DNA from: an uncultured Cyclobacteriaceae bacterium | Lineage (GTDB): Bacteria; Bacteroidota; Bacteroidia; Cytophagales; Cyclobacteriaceae | NCBI GenBank assembly: GCA_937958005.1 | Contig: CALGOB010000040.1 | Span: 62,001-126,000 of the forward strand | Length of the DNA: 64,000 nt | Reading direction: 5' to 3' | Part shown: in pieces, positions 22,501 through 34,500 of the stretch | Layout: the number at the start of each line of letters is the position of its first letter | Numbering within the stretch: the stretch's first letter is position 1 | Position numbers and translations under genes: made by a program | The notes under the pieces: model-generated | The model's database searches: none | What the model was told of the DNA's origin: nothing | Seen by the model: the letters and a program-made list of their open reading frames with translations, nothing else

Positions 22501-25500
22501 TTGGTTACTACAGAAACAGGTACTCCAGGATTAGAAATCAATTCATCGAGGTCATTAAGGAAAGTTCCAGCACTAGGGCCATTTGCAAAGTCGTCTGATC
22601 CTTCATACCATTCGAACCTAAAACTATGACCAGCAACGGCAGCAGGAACTGCTGTTATGGATCCAGCAATTGCTCCATTAGATTGTGCACAATCACTAGG
22701 GATATTCGTCGGTATTATTGAAATGGTAGGTCTTAAGGCAGAAATTTCATCATTTATAGTAATAATAGTTGGGTCACTGGTACAACCAGAATTGGTTTCA
22801 GTCACAACCACAGTGTACTGACCCGCTAGTAAACCATTCACTCTACTTATATTAGGACTTGGATTACTGATAACTCCATCAGTTAAAGTAGTTACAGCTG
22901 TATTTCCATCAAACCATGCAAAGGTGAAATTAGGAGTAAACCCATCAGGTGTTGTCCCAGTAAATAAAGCTACTAAATCTACAGATACTTCTGCTATACC
23001 ATTTGGAGAACAATCTGATTGAGCCGTAGGATTCCCGATCAAATTGATCTCAGGAACAACTCTTTCAATTTCGCCAGTGAAAGTCATGAAACAGGCAGTA
23101 GCAGTATTAGTTACTAATACGGTATAGTTTCCATTGCTTACGTCTGTCAATGTACTACTGGTAGCACTGCTAGTAATTCCAGTTGCAATTGCTGTTCCAG
23201 AAGCCGTACTTCCATTAAACCATTCGAAAGTATAGCTACCTGCACTTGTGGCATTAACTGTCAAACTACCTGTTGGAGTGGTTGAATCACATGAGAAATC
23301 ATCATTATTCACACTAATGGTTCCAGTAACACCAGGTGCAGCATCATTTATTTCAAAATTCTCAATGGCAGATGTACAGCCAGTTAATGCATCCACTACT
23401 CTGAGCGTATAATCACCAGGATCAAGACCAGAGATTGTTGAATTAGTAGCTGCAGAATCAATGTCTACTGCAACACCTGTGACAGTAGTGGCAGGATCTT
23501 TTTGAACCAGTATACTTTGCACATTGTCATCAACTATTAAATTAGCAGCATTTACGGTAGTACCAAAATACCATTCATAACTATAATTTCCAGCACCAGA
23601 ACCACCAGCTACAGAGGCAATGCTGATCGCACCATCTGGGTAGGTAGTTGCACCTACACAAACGGTAACATCTGTTACAGGAGTAGCTCCTCTTGTTACT
23701 ACTGGAATGTCAGTTAATTCATCAGTAATGGTTACTTCTAAGGTAGAAGTACAATTGGTTGCATTACTTCTGATTAATACCGTGTAAGTTCCCCCTGGTA
23801 TTTCAGAGAGGATATGATTACTAGCATTGGCAGTAGTTACTTCATTGGTAGGAATCTCATTGGCAGCGTCAGTATTTTGACCTAAGTACCAAGTATAAGT
23901 GTAATCACTAACTGTTAAATCTGTGGTAGCTAAAGTAATGCTACCATTATAATCTCCTATTAACGCAAAATCACAAACTGTATTATTTACTGGGGTAAAA
24001 GTGAAAACAGGATCAACTTGATTTTCTTCAACAGTTACCGAAGCTGGTAGTGATTCACAACCAGTTGTTAGGTTAATTACAGATACAGTATAATCTCCAT
24101 CATCTACCCCTCTTAGGCCAATGACATCACCATTGGTTACTTGAGTCACTAATCTACTAGTCAATGGTTCTTGATCAGCTGTTCCTGCAAATGCAGCTTT
24201 TTGTACTGAGATAGTACTTGAACCACTCGTATTAAGCAAATTAGAAGCAACCACTGAATTACCCACATAATATCTGACTAGGTAGTCAGTTGGATCACCT
24301 GTATAATCAACAAGATTGCCTAAGTCTACATTTACTTCTCCATCAGGGTAATCAGCTACAGCTCTAGGGGTAGTAGTTGCGTCATAACACAATGTTACAT
24401 CCTCAGCAGTGACTCCAATTGTAACGCTGGCGAATTCTGGGTCCTCTGTGTCATTGATAATAGTTCCTTGTAAAGTGAGCGTACAATTATTAAGATTACT
24501 TGTTATCACCACTGTGTAGGTGCCTCCATCAAGATTATCTAGTACGGAGGCGGTACCACCTGGCGTAATGTCATTTGTTGTATTAGCGCCATCGAACCAT
24601 TGGAAAGTATAATTAGCATCTATATCAGTCCCATCCGTAGTTACTAACATTAATCTACCATTGAAATTAGAAGGACCGGTAGTTCCATTAGGATCACAAA
24701 CCGTATTGTTATTACTTCCGCTTCCAATGGCTACTATTTCAACAGGTAAATCTGCGATCTCTTCAATAACAGTGACCGTAATTGGTGCAGATTCACAACC
24801 CGAACCAGTATCTACAATGACAATGGTATAGTTACCTGCATTAAGTCCTCTGATAGACGCTGAATTTGCACCTGTTACATCAAGTGCATTAGGAGCAGCG
24901 GTAATATTCTTTTGAACAAAAATATTATCGTTGTTATCCAGTAAGCTATCTACTACTACAGAGTTACCAATGTAATATCGATAATCATAATTGCCTGTTC
25001 CACCTACTATTTGTGATTCAATTACATCTATTCCTCCATTAGGGAAAACTGGAGTGCCTAATGCATCAGTGTCCGCACAGAAGGTTACATTAATAACATT
25101 TGTACCTGCAGCTAAAGAGGATAGAGAAGGAGGGGTAGCATCATTCTGAATAGTCCCTTGAAGAATTAATGGACACTGTGTAGCAATATTAGTAACGATT
25201 ACCGTATAAGTACCTCCATCTATATTATCTAATGTACTGGCAGTACCTTCAGGTGCCGCAATGGCATCAGCTGCATCAGTTGAGGCTCCTTCATACCATT
25301 GGAAAGTATAGTCAGCAAGATCTGAACCATCTGTTACAGAGGCAGTGATTCTACCATTAAATCCATCTGTTGCTAAAGTTTCGTCACAAACCGTATTATT
25401 ACTTGTTAAGGTAGCAACTGTACTTATTTCAAAAGCTGGTGTAGTAGGCGTTTCTACTACTTCTCTCGTTATAGGATCAGATTGACAACCTGTTACTAAA

Positions 25501-28500
25501 TCAAATACGACTACTGTGTAATTACCTGCGCTTAATCCAGTTATAGTACCTATAGGATCAGCTAATACATTTTGATTTACTGTACCAGCATCAGGTACTA
25601 CTGGAGGATCCATTTGAGCAAATATGTTTTGCGTATTATCTGTAGAAGTAATTAGGTTACTGGCTACTGCTGAGGTTCCTATGAAATACTGAATTAAATA
25701 AGACCCAGAGCCATTGGTGATACTCGTAGTATCTACTACAATCCCTCCATCAGGATAACCTAAACCACCTGGGCAATCCGTAATGTTTTCAGGAATCACA
25801 TCTACAAGTACATTAGTAAAAGTAAGTGTTGTAGAATTGTTATCTAAAATAGTATGCTCTATCAGAGATTCGCAATTGCTATTGATATCAATTATTCTAA
25901 CAGTATAAGTACCACCACCGATATTATTTAGGATATTATCATTATCCGCAAGGGCATTTGCTGGTGCAGTACCACTTCCTTCAAACCATTCAAAAGTGAA
26001 ATCACCTAAATTTCCTACGTTTGGTAGTACAGTTATTTGACCGTTAAAAGTAGTTGGCCCTCCTGGTACTGTAATGTTACAGACCGTATTGTCTCTAGTG
26101 TCATTTCCTATTGCTGATACAGAGAAATCTGGATTAGTAGGGACTTCATCTACAGTAACAGTTACTGGTAACGAAATACATCCAGTGACCAAGTTTGTCA
26201 CAGTGATCGTATAATCACCATCATCTAGACCAGTAATACTTGCAACATCTCCAGTTGAATTATCTCTAACGACACTTCCGTTTGCTGACTCTACTTGAGG
26301 AGGTAAGCCAAATATATTTTCTTTGATATCAAAAATGTCATCCCCAAAATGTGGATTCAGTAGATTAGCTGTTGCAGAAGTTCCTACATAATAGTTAACT
26401 AAGTAATCACTTGGTGTGCCTGTATAGCTTACTAGGTCAGCTAAATTAACAGCCACTCCACCATTAGGATACCCTGCAGATGCTGCAGGAGAAACATTTG
26501 GATTAAAACAAATAGTCACATCATTGGCCGTTACATTGGCAACAGGATCTGTAAATTCTGGATTGTTAGTATCATCAATGATGGTTCCTTGTAAAGTCAA
26601 GGTGCAGTTATTAAATCTATCCGTTACAATGACGGTATAATTTCCACCTGCCAAATTAGAGAGCACGGAACTGACACTGCTCGTGTTTTCTTCTGTTGGA
26701 TTAGTTGTCAATCCATTAAACCATTGGAAGGTAAAGTTAGAAATTGGGGTAGTCGCAGGGTTGGTGATCACTTCTAAACGGCCATTAAATGTTCCAGTCG
26801 CAAGGGTTTCATCACATACGGTATTATTCAAACTACCGGATCCTATTGCAGCAATCTCTACTGGCAACGGAGCAATTACCTCATTGATAGTCACTGTAGC
26901 AGGTACTGATCTACAACCAGTTACTTGATCGATCACTACCACAGTATAATCTCCAGAATTTAACCCGGTGATAGAGGAGGTAGTAGCACCTGATACATTG
27001 ATGACTGGTGAAGCAGAAGGTGGAGTGCCACCTTTTTGAATGAAGATATTAGTACCATCACTTATTCTATTGGCTGCTACTGTAGTATTACCAAAATAAT
27101 ATTCATAACTATAAGAACCTGATCCATTGATGGATGATTCAGTAACATTAATTCCTCCATTTGGAAAACCTGGTGTATTTCCATCGCAATTAGTTACATC
27201 TACTTCTACTATGTCAGCCTCTATATCAGTGAAAGTAGGAGGGGTAGTTTCATCGTCAATGGTATGTTGTAATTCTAACATACATTGAGTGGCAATGTTA
27301 GTAGCTAATAAGGTATAAGTACCTCCAGCTACTCCTGTTAACACAGAAGTGGTAGCACTAGCAGCAGTTTCAGCTGTGGTATTAGGAGTAGCAATTGTAA
27401 TGGGGTTACCAGTACCAGTACCTACATGCCATTGGAAAGTATAATCGGTTAAACTGGTAGCATCATTTAAAATGGCTGTAATCTGACCGTTAAATCCTCC
27501 AGTAGCAACTGCTACATCACAGACTGAATTATTAAAGGTCATAGCAGGATCTCCATCTACAGAAAAATCTGGAGTAGATGGATTTTCATCAACTACTACG
27601 GTAACTGGGGCTGATTGACAACCGGTTACTAAGTCAATAGCGACTACCATATAAGTTCCCTCATTTAGACCCGTTAAAGATCCAACAGTCTGTTCATCCA
27701 CATTTCTGTTTACCAAAGCTGGGTTTATCCCTACTCCTCTAATATCAAATATATCCCTACTGTTGTCTACTTCATCAATCCTAGTAGATACATTAGTTGC
27801 TTCATTCACAAAGAAATAGTCAATTCTATAATTGCCAGATCCGTTGGTGATATTCGTAGTATCTACCGTAATTCCACCATTTGGATAGTTAGCACCACCT
27901 GGACAATCAGTTAAATCTATGGCACTTACATCTACTGTGAAATCATCAAATGTTAAAATTTCTGAATCATCAAAAATGGTGTGTTCTATCGTTGTTTCGC
28001 AAAGGGTGGTTGAATTGGTAATCAAGACGGTATATGTTCCACCATTTATACCTGTGAGTATGTTGGTGACCGCACTTGCATTAGCAGCACTTGCAATAGG
28101 AGTGCCAGTTCCAGATCCTGTATGCCATTGGAAACTGAAATCAGCAATGTTGGATGATCCAAGCGGATCAGGTACTACCGTAATTTGACCATTAAATTGA
28201 GAAGGTCCTCCACTTACTAAGATATCGCAAACTGTGTTGTCAAAGGTTTCAGAATTCACACTTGAAACTACAAAGGCTGGATTGGCTGGGTTGTCGTTTA
28301 CAAAAACCGTTACTGGATCAGAAACACAACCACTTGATTGTTCTACTGCAACCACTGTGTAAAAACCTTCATTAAGTCCTCTTATTGAATTGCTGGTAAA
28401 CCCTGTCACAGCAACAGCAGAAACAGGCGATACAGGGTCACGGTGAACAAATATATTATCTCCATCATTAATTAAACTGTCTGCATCTACAGAAGGACCC

Positions 28501-31500
28501 GAATAATACCTAAAGACGTAGGTTCCTGTGCCAGCAACTCCACCTAAAGTGATAACGGCATCATCAACGTCTATCCCACCATTAGGGAATCCCGTACCAC
28601 CATCACAAATGGAGTTATCTACTGCAACTACGTCTGTGGCAACATTTGGTATAACAGGTAAAACTTGCTCATCTATAATCGTGTGAACAATTAGGGTATC
28701 ACATTGGCTGCTATTATTTCTAATCTGAACTGTATAAGTACCGCCAGCTACATTGTTAAGAACGTTATCATTATCAGCAGGTGACACTGGAGATCCAGTA
28801 CCATTTCCTTCAAACCATTCAAAAGTGAAGTCAGTTAAGTTAGCAGACCCATCGGTTAGTGAAACGGTTATTTGTCCTGTAAACTGTGAAGTGGGTAAGG
28901 TATCATCACAAGTACTATTATTGACAGTTTCACCAGCCACACTCGACACTTGGAAAGGAGGGTTTGCTGGATTGTCATTTACAAAAACAGTGACCGGATT
29001 GGATTCACAACCGCTAGATTGTTCTACTGCTACTACGGTGTAAGCACCTTCATTTAATCCCCTAATGCTACTGGTGCCAGCACCTGATACAGCTACAGCC
29101 GTTACTGTTGAAGCTGCGTCTCTGTTAATAAATATGTTATCACCATCTTCAATTAAGCTGTCTAATATGACAGAAGTTCCTGAATAATACCTGAATATGT
29201 AAGAACCAGTGCCTGCAGTACCATCTAAAGTAATACTAGCCTCGGTTACATCAATACCTCCATTAGGGAATCCTGTACCTCCATCACAAATCGAATTATC
29301 AACTGGAACTACATTGGTAGTTACATCAGGGATAACCGGTAAAATTTGCTCATCAATGATTGTGTGAACAATTAAGGTATCACAATTGGTAATGCTGTTC
29401 GTTATTTCAACTGTATAGGTACCACCTGCTACATTATTTAAAACATTATCTGTATCAGCAGGTGAAACTGCATTTCCCGTACCATTTCCTTCAAACCACT
29501 CAAAAGTAAAATCCGATAAATCGGTAGACCCATCAGCTAATGAAACAGTTATTTGTCCTGTAAACTGGGAGGTTGGGAGTGTACTATCACAGGTGCTGTT
29601 ATTGATTGTTTCTGTACCTATTCCAGCAACTAAAAAGTCAGGGTTAGCTGGTACGTCATTAACAAAAACGGTAACAGGATTAGAAATACAACCTGTTGTT
29701 TCTTCAATGGCAATAACTGTATAGAATCCACCATTTAAACCGCTAATACTACTAGTATTAGCACCCGTTACCCCTACAGAAGTAACTGTAGAAGCAGGAT
29801 CTCTATGAGTAAATAGGTTGTCACCATTTTCAATTAAACTATCTAAAACAACTGAAGTTCCAGAATAGTATCTAAATACGAATGTTCCTGTGCCAGCAGT
29901 ACCATCTAAAGTAATACTAGCATCATTTACATTAATTCCTCCATTGGCAAAACCTGTACCACCTTCACAGATAGAATTATTTACAGGAACCACATTAGCT
30001 GTTACATCTGGAATGATTGGATCCACTGTGCTATCTAAAATGGTAAACTGGAATTCCCTATCACAACTGGTATTGGTATCTACAATACTAACTGTATACG
30101 TTCCACCCGCTAATTCAGAAATGACATTACCGATTCCTGTGAAAGGAACAGGTGCTCCATTTGCATCGTTGACCCACGAATAGGTATAGTCTGCTGGATC
30201 CGTTCCGTCATCAGGTAAAATTGTAATTTGGCCATTATTTGTAGTGGCGGTAGCAGTAGACAGATCACAAATAGTATTGTTCAGTGTATTCACAGCATCA
30301 GCCGTAAAATCTACTACTTCTCCTAAGTCTTCTATTCTGTAAGTGAAAGGATCAGATAGACAACCCGTGGTATTATCTATAACTCTTAAGGTATAGAAAC
30401 CTTCAGATAACCCACATAAGAATGGTTGACCCTCAGCTCTTAAAGAGTCTGGGTCTACACTAGTACCATCATACCATTCGTAGGCAAACCTGTCAAAATA
30501 AGGAGAAATGATCACTCTTTGATCATTTCTAGCCCCACCAGTGGAAGCAGTAAAACCAGCTAATACTTGAGTTTCACCTCCAAAAACATCATTTACAAGA
30601 TCTCCTATATACTCGAATCTCATAGACTCATTAATGAATACTTGTAATTGCTGGCCTGCTGGAATTTGCCTTAAAACGATTGTTACGTTTAAAGTATCTC
30701 CATTCTCGGCATCGTTTTCTCCTTCTAGAATTTGAACAGGAGCAGTAGTTTGAACTGAAATATCTCCATTTAAGAATAGGTTAGTATGATCAAAGGATGG
30801 ATCACTTAAATCCCCATTTCTAAAAGTGTCAAACTCAACAGATACTGAAGGTTCAATTCTATCAAATGTAGCAAAAGCTCCACCACCACTTGATTGAGTA
30901 TCTCCAACGCCTAAATCTCCACCAACTCTTCCCCTAGCATCAAACCCTCTAGTGTCTCTGTGCATAGTAAAAGCGATACCATCTGCACCATCTGTATCCC
31001 TTTCACCCAAGTATAATCCAAAGTCAAACCTTAAAGGTCTACTGAGGTCTAGCGTATCTCCGAGCCAAATTCTCCCAAATTGATCAAAATCATCAGCTGT
31101 CAATTGGAATCCATTTTCACCTATTGGATTAGCATCATCTAATACAATTGTGTTACAAGAGGAAACTAATTGGAAATCTTCATCGTTGGTTACTCCATTA
31201 ATTTCAATGCCATCAAGATCTAATGCTGCGATGATAGATCCATTGCCAGGAACCTCACAGGTAGTATTATTATTAACTTCAGAATTATCTCCATCTATAA
31301 TTGGAATGATGGCATTATCATCAATAATAGTGAAATCAAATGTATTTTGACAACCTGTTAGGTTATTAACCATTAATAATCTATAGGTACCACCAGGTAT
31401 ATTACTTAAGGAAACATTTACAGCTCCAACCGCAGCTAAAGAGTTCGCTATATTTGAGACAAGCTGTCCTGGATCTGTCGTTTGACCTTGGAACCAAGTA

Positions 31501-34500
31501 AATGTATAATCTGTAATACTTAGGCCAGTAGGTATGACTGGAATCACCCTAATACGTCCATTAAAAGTATTATTAGCAAATGCTAGATCACAAACCATAT
31601 TATTGTCAGTATCTAGTAAGTTTACCTGAGGTACTTCTAAGTTAGGTGTAATGGTCACCGTAGCAGGAGCGGATTCACAATTTGTTAGTGGGTTAGTTGC
31701 CACTACTGTATAAACTCCATCTTCTACACCACCAGGAATATTATCAAGTACGTTATCAGTATCGGAAAGCAGAGTTCCTGTAACATCACTTCCTGTGTAC
31801 CAAGCAAAAGTATAACCTGAAAAATCAACAGATGAACCATCTATTGTAATAGATTGGACTGTTGCCACTCCATTAAAGTCAGTAATGCTGTTGTCACAAA
31901 TTGTATTTTGTGCTGTTTCTACTACTGATGTAATTACCGGGAATACTCTACCGTCTGTTATTTCTGTTGTTGCTGAATTGCTACAACCGAATGCATCAAC
32001 TGTAACTTCTACAAAGTAGTCTCCTGCATCTTGGTTGGTAATTGTTAAGGTGTTTCCACCAAAAGTATTGGGGACAGGTGTTCCTGCGTTTGATGTGCCT
32101 TGATACCATTGTATGGTTAAGTCGCCAACTGGTAAGTCTAATGTAGGGTTAGTTGGGTCAGTCACCGAAATAGTTAATGAACCGTTGGCATTTCTACAAT
32201 CAGTCAAAGCTACTTCCGGGTCAAAGCTAATATTTGGAAAGAAAGGTTGGTCTACAACGGTTACTGTTTGTGGTAAACTGATACAACCAGTTCTTATATT
32301 TTCAATGACTACTGTGTAATTACCATCATCTAACCCAGTTAAAGTTTGACCAGTTTCAGCTCTTAATACACCAGGGGTAACATCGTCAATGATGTCACCA
32401 TTGTACCATCTAATATTGAAGTCGGCTACAGCCCCTGGTAGTTCAACAAACGCTTGGCCATTTAAAGTAGCATTACAAGAAGTATTAGGGAATGGAATTG
32501 CACTTACAATTTCAGGTAATGTTTCATTATTCGTTACAACAACATCCACTGTTGCAGAACAGGTTAAATCATCATTGATCACTTGCACTCTATAAGTACC
32601 ATCAGTTAAGCCTGTAAAGTTAAATCCAGTTGCTCCGTTAGTCACTGTTCTTTCTTGGGCTGCAGGTAAAGTTGTGTTGGTGCCTTCAAATAGCCTAAAA
32701 GTATAAGAAGCAGGCTCTTGTATACTGCCATTCCTTATCGTATTACTGGTTGCCGTTACTAAAATCTCCCCTAAGCCAGTGTCATTACATCCTTCATCAG
32801 GAGTTGGTGTTGCGGTAATATTAGGTAAATCTTGTTCTAAAGGAACTACAACTGTTTCGGGAGCACTTGTACAAAAAGTATTGTCATTTTGCACAGTTAC
32901 TGTATAAGTAGCATTAGTTAATCCAGTAAAAATACCAGTGCTATTATCATCCAGTAAATCAGCTGTCGCAGTAGAAAATCCAGAATAAACTCTATAGGTA
33001 TAATCTCCAGAAGCAGGCGTAACGCTACTAATGTCAATAATTCCATTATGCCTGTCTGTGTCAATGTCGCAACTCGTATTAGAAGTAATGACAAAAGCAG
33101 TTTCATTGAAATCTGGGATTGTGGTATTATCCGTAATTTCAACTACTTCTATTCCAAAACATCCCGTGGCGGTCTCAGTAACTACTACCGTATAAAATCC
33201 GCTAGGTAAGTTACTGGCAGTTGCACCATCTCCTGAGATAGTAGACCCAGCAACTGCTCCGGGTAAAAGGTTTGCAGAAACTTCATTGGTATTAGAACCT
33301 AGATACCATTCAAAGCTTAATCCAGCAACTGCTGGTCCTGCACCTAGGTCACCGGTTGCTGTTGCAACACCGTTTCCTCCAATACAAAGAGAATTAGGAG
33401 TTACTTCATTGGCAGCTGCTATAGGCGCACCTGTATCGTCCGGCAGTGTAATGGTAGATATACTAAAGCAATTTGATACGTCAAACCTTGCAATAACTGT
33501 ATATTGTCCAGGAGGGATTCCGCTATAAACATTTCCGACAAAATCAGGCGGGAGACCTTGATCAGGTACGTTTCCATTATACCATGAGAAAGTAACTGGT
33601 TCAGGATCATTTGAAGTAGCTGTAAGAGCTCCAGAATTCAAATTAGTACATGAGGTTACTGTTGAGGTTACACTGACAGTGAAATTTGGTTCAGGTAAAC
33701 CATTTGTAGTAATATTAACCGTTCCAGTTACATCACAGCCTGTTTGTAAATCAATTGCAGTTACTTGATATTCTCTTCCTTCCAAATTACCAATTACAGG
33801 ACCAGTACCTACAAAGTTTACATCGTCAAACCTAGTTGTAAATTCATAGCCTACAGTAACTGTATCAGTTGTAATGCCATCGTTATCTCTATCAAAAACA
33901 TCGATAATACCAGCGGTTAATTCTCCATCAGGTACATCGCAACTAGTATTAGGACTTGTCTGAAATAGTACTAGGGTGGGTGGGGTCATTATTCTATCAA
34001 TCGTAACAGTAGCCGTATCAGATCCACAACTACCGGCTGTGAAGAAGCCAATTACGTTATAAGTTCCCTCAGCCATGTTTGGATAAGTATCTCCTGTGAA
34101 TAGAATGTTACTGAAATCATTTTCTTGATACCAGTTAAAAACATAACCATCTGTGAATTCTCCAAAAGTAGGGGCAGGAGTACCTTCAACCCTAATGTTA
34201 TCAGCTCCGTAAAACTCACCCTCTGCCGAATTGAAGCCTCTAATCTGAATAATGATATTTGTCCCTACTAAGCCAGTAGTGGAAGCCCTTTCAAATCCAA
34301 AGTTTCCTACATGCCTTCCATTATTTAATTGAATAAAGTTACTACCGCCATCTAAAGAATAATAGGCTTCTACATAATCTTGATTTTCCTCTAAACTACC
34401 TCCAGATAAAAAGTCAACGAATATATCTATATTTTCAAACCCATCAATATCAATGGTTTCAGAAGTCCAGACTACTTCTTCATCTGTATTAAACATCACG

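Noticed and set aside
28270-30020. Regular repeats that might suggest a CRISPR-like or tandem non-coding array
   Set aside because: The 681-bp units are in frame, encode conserved protein domains and have no short direct repeat with unique spacers.
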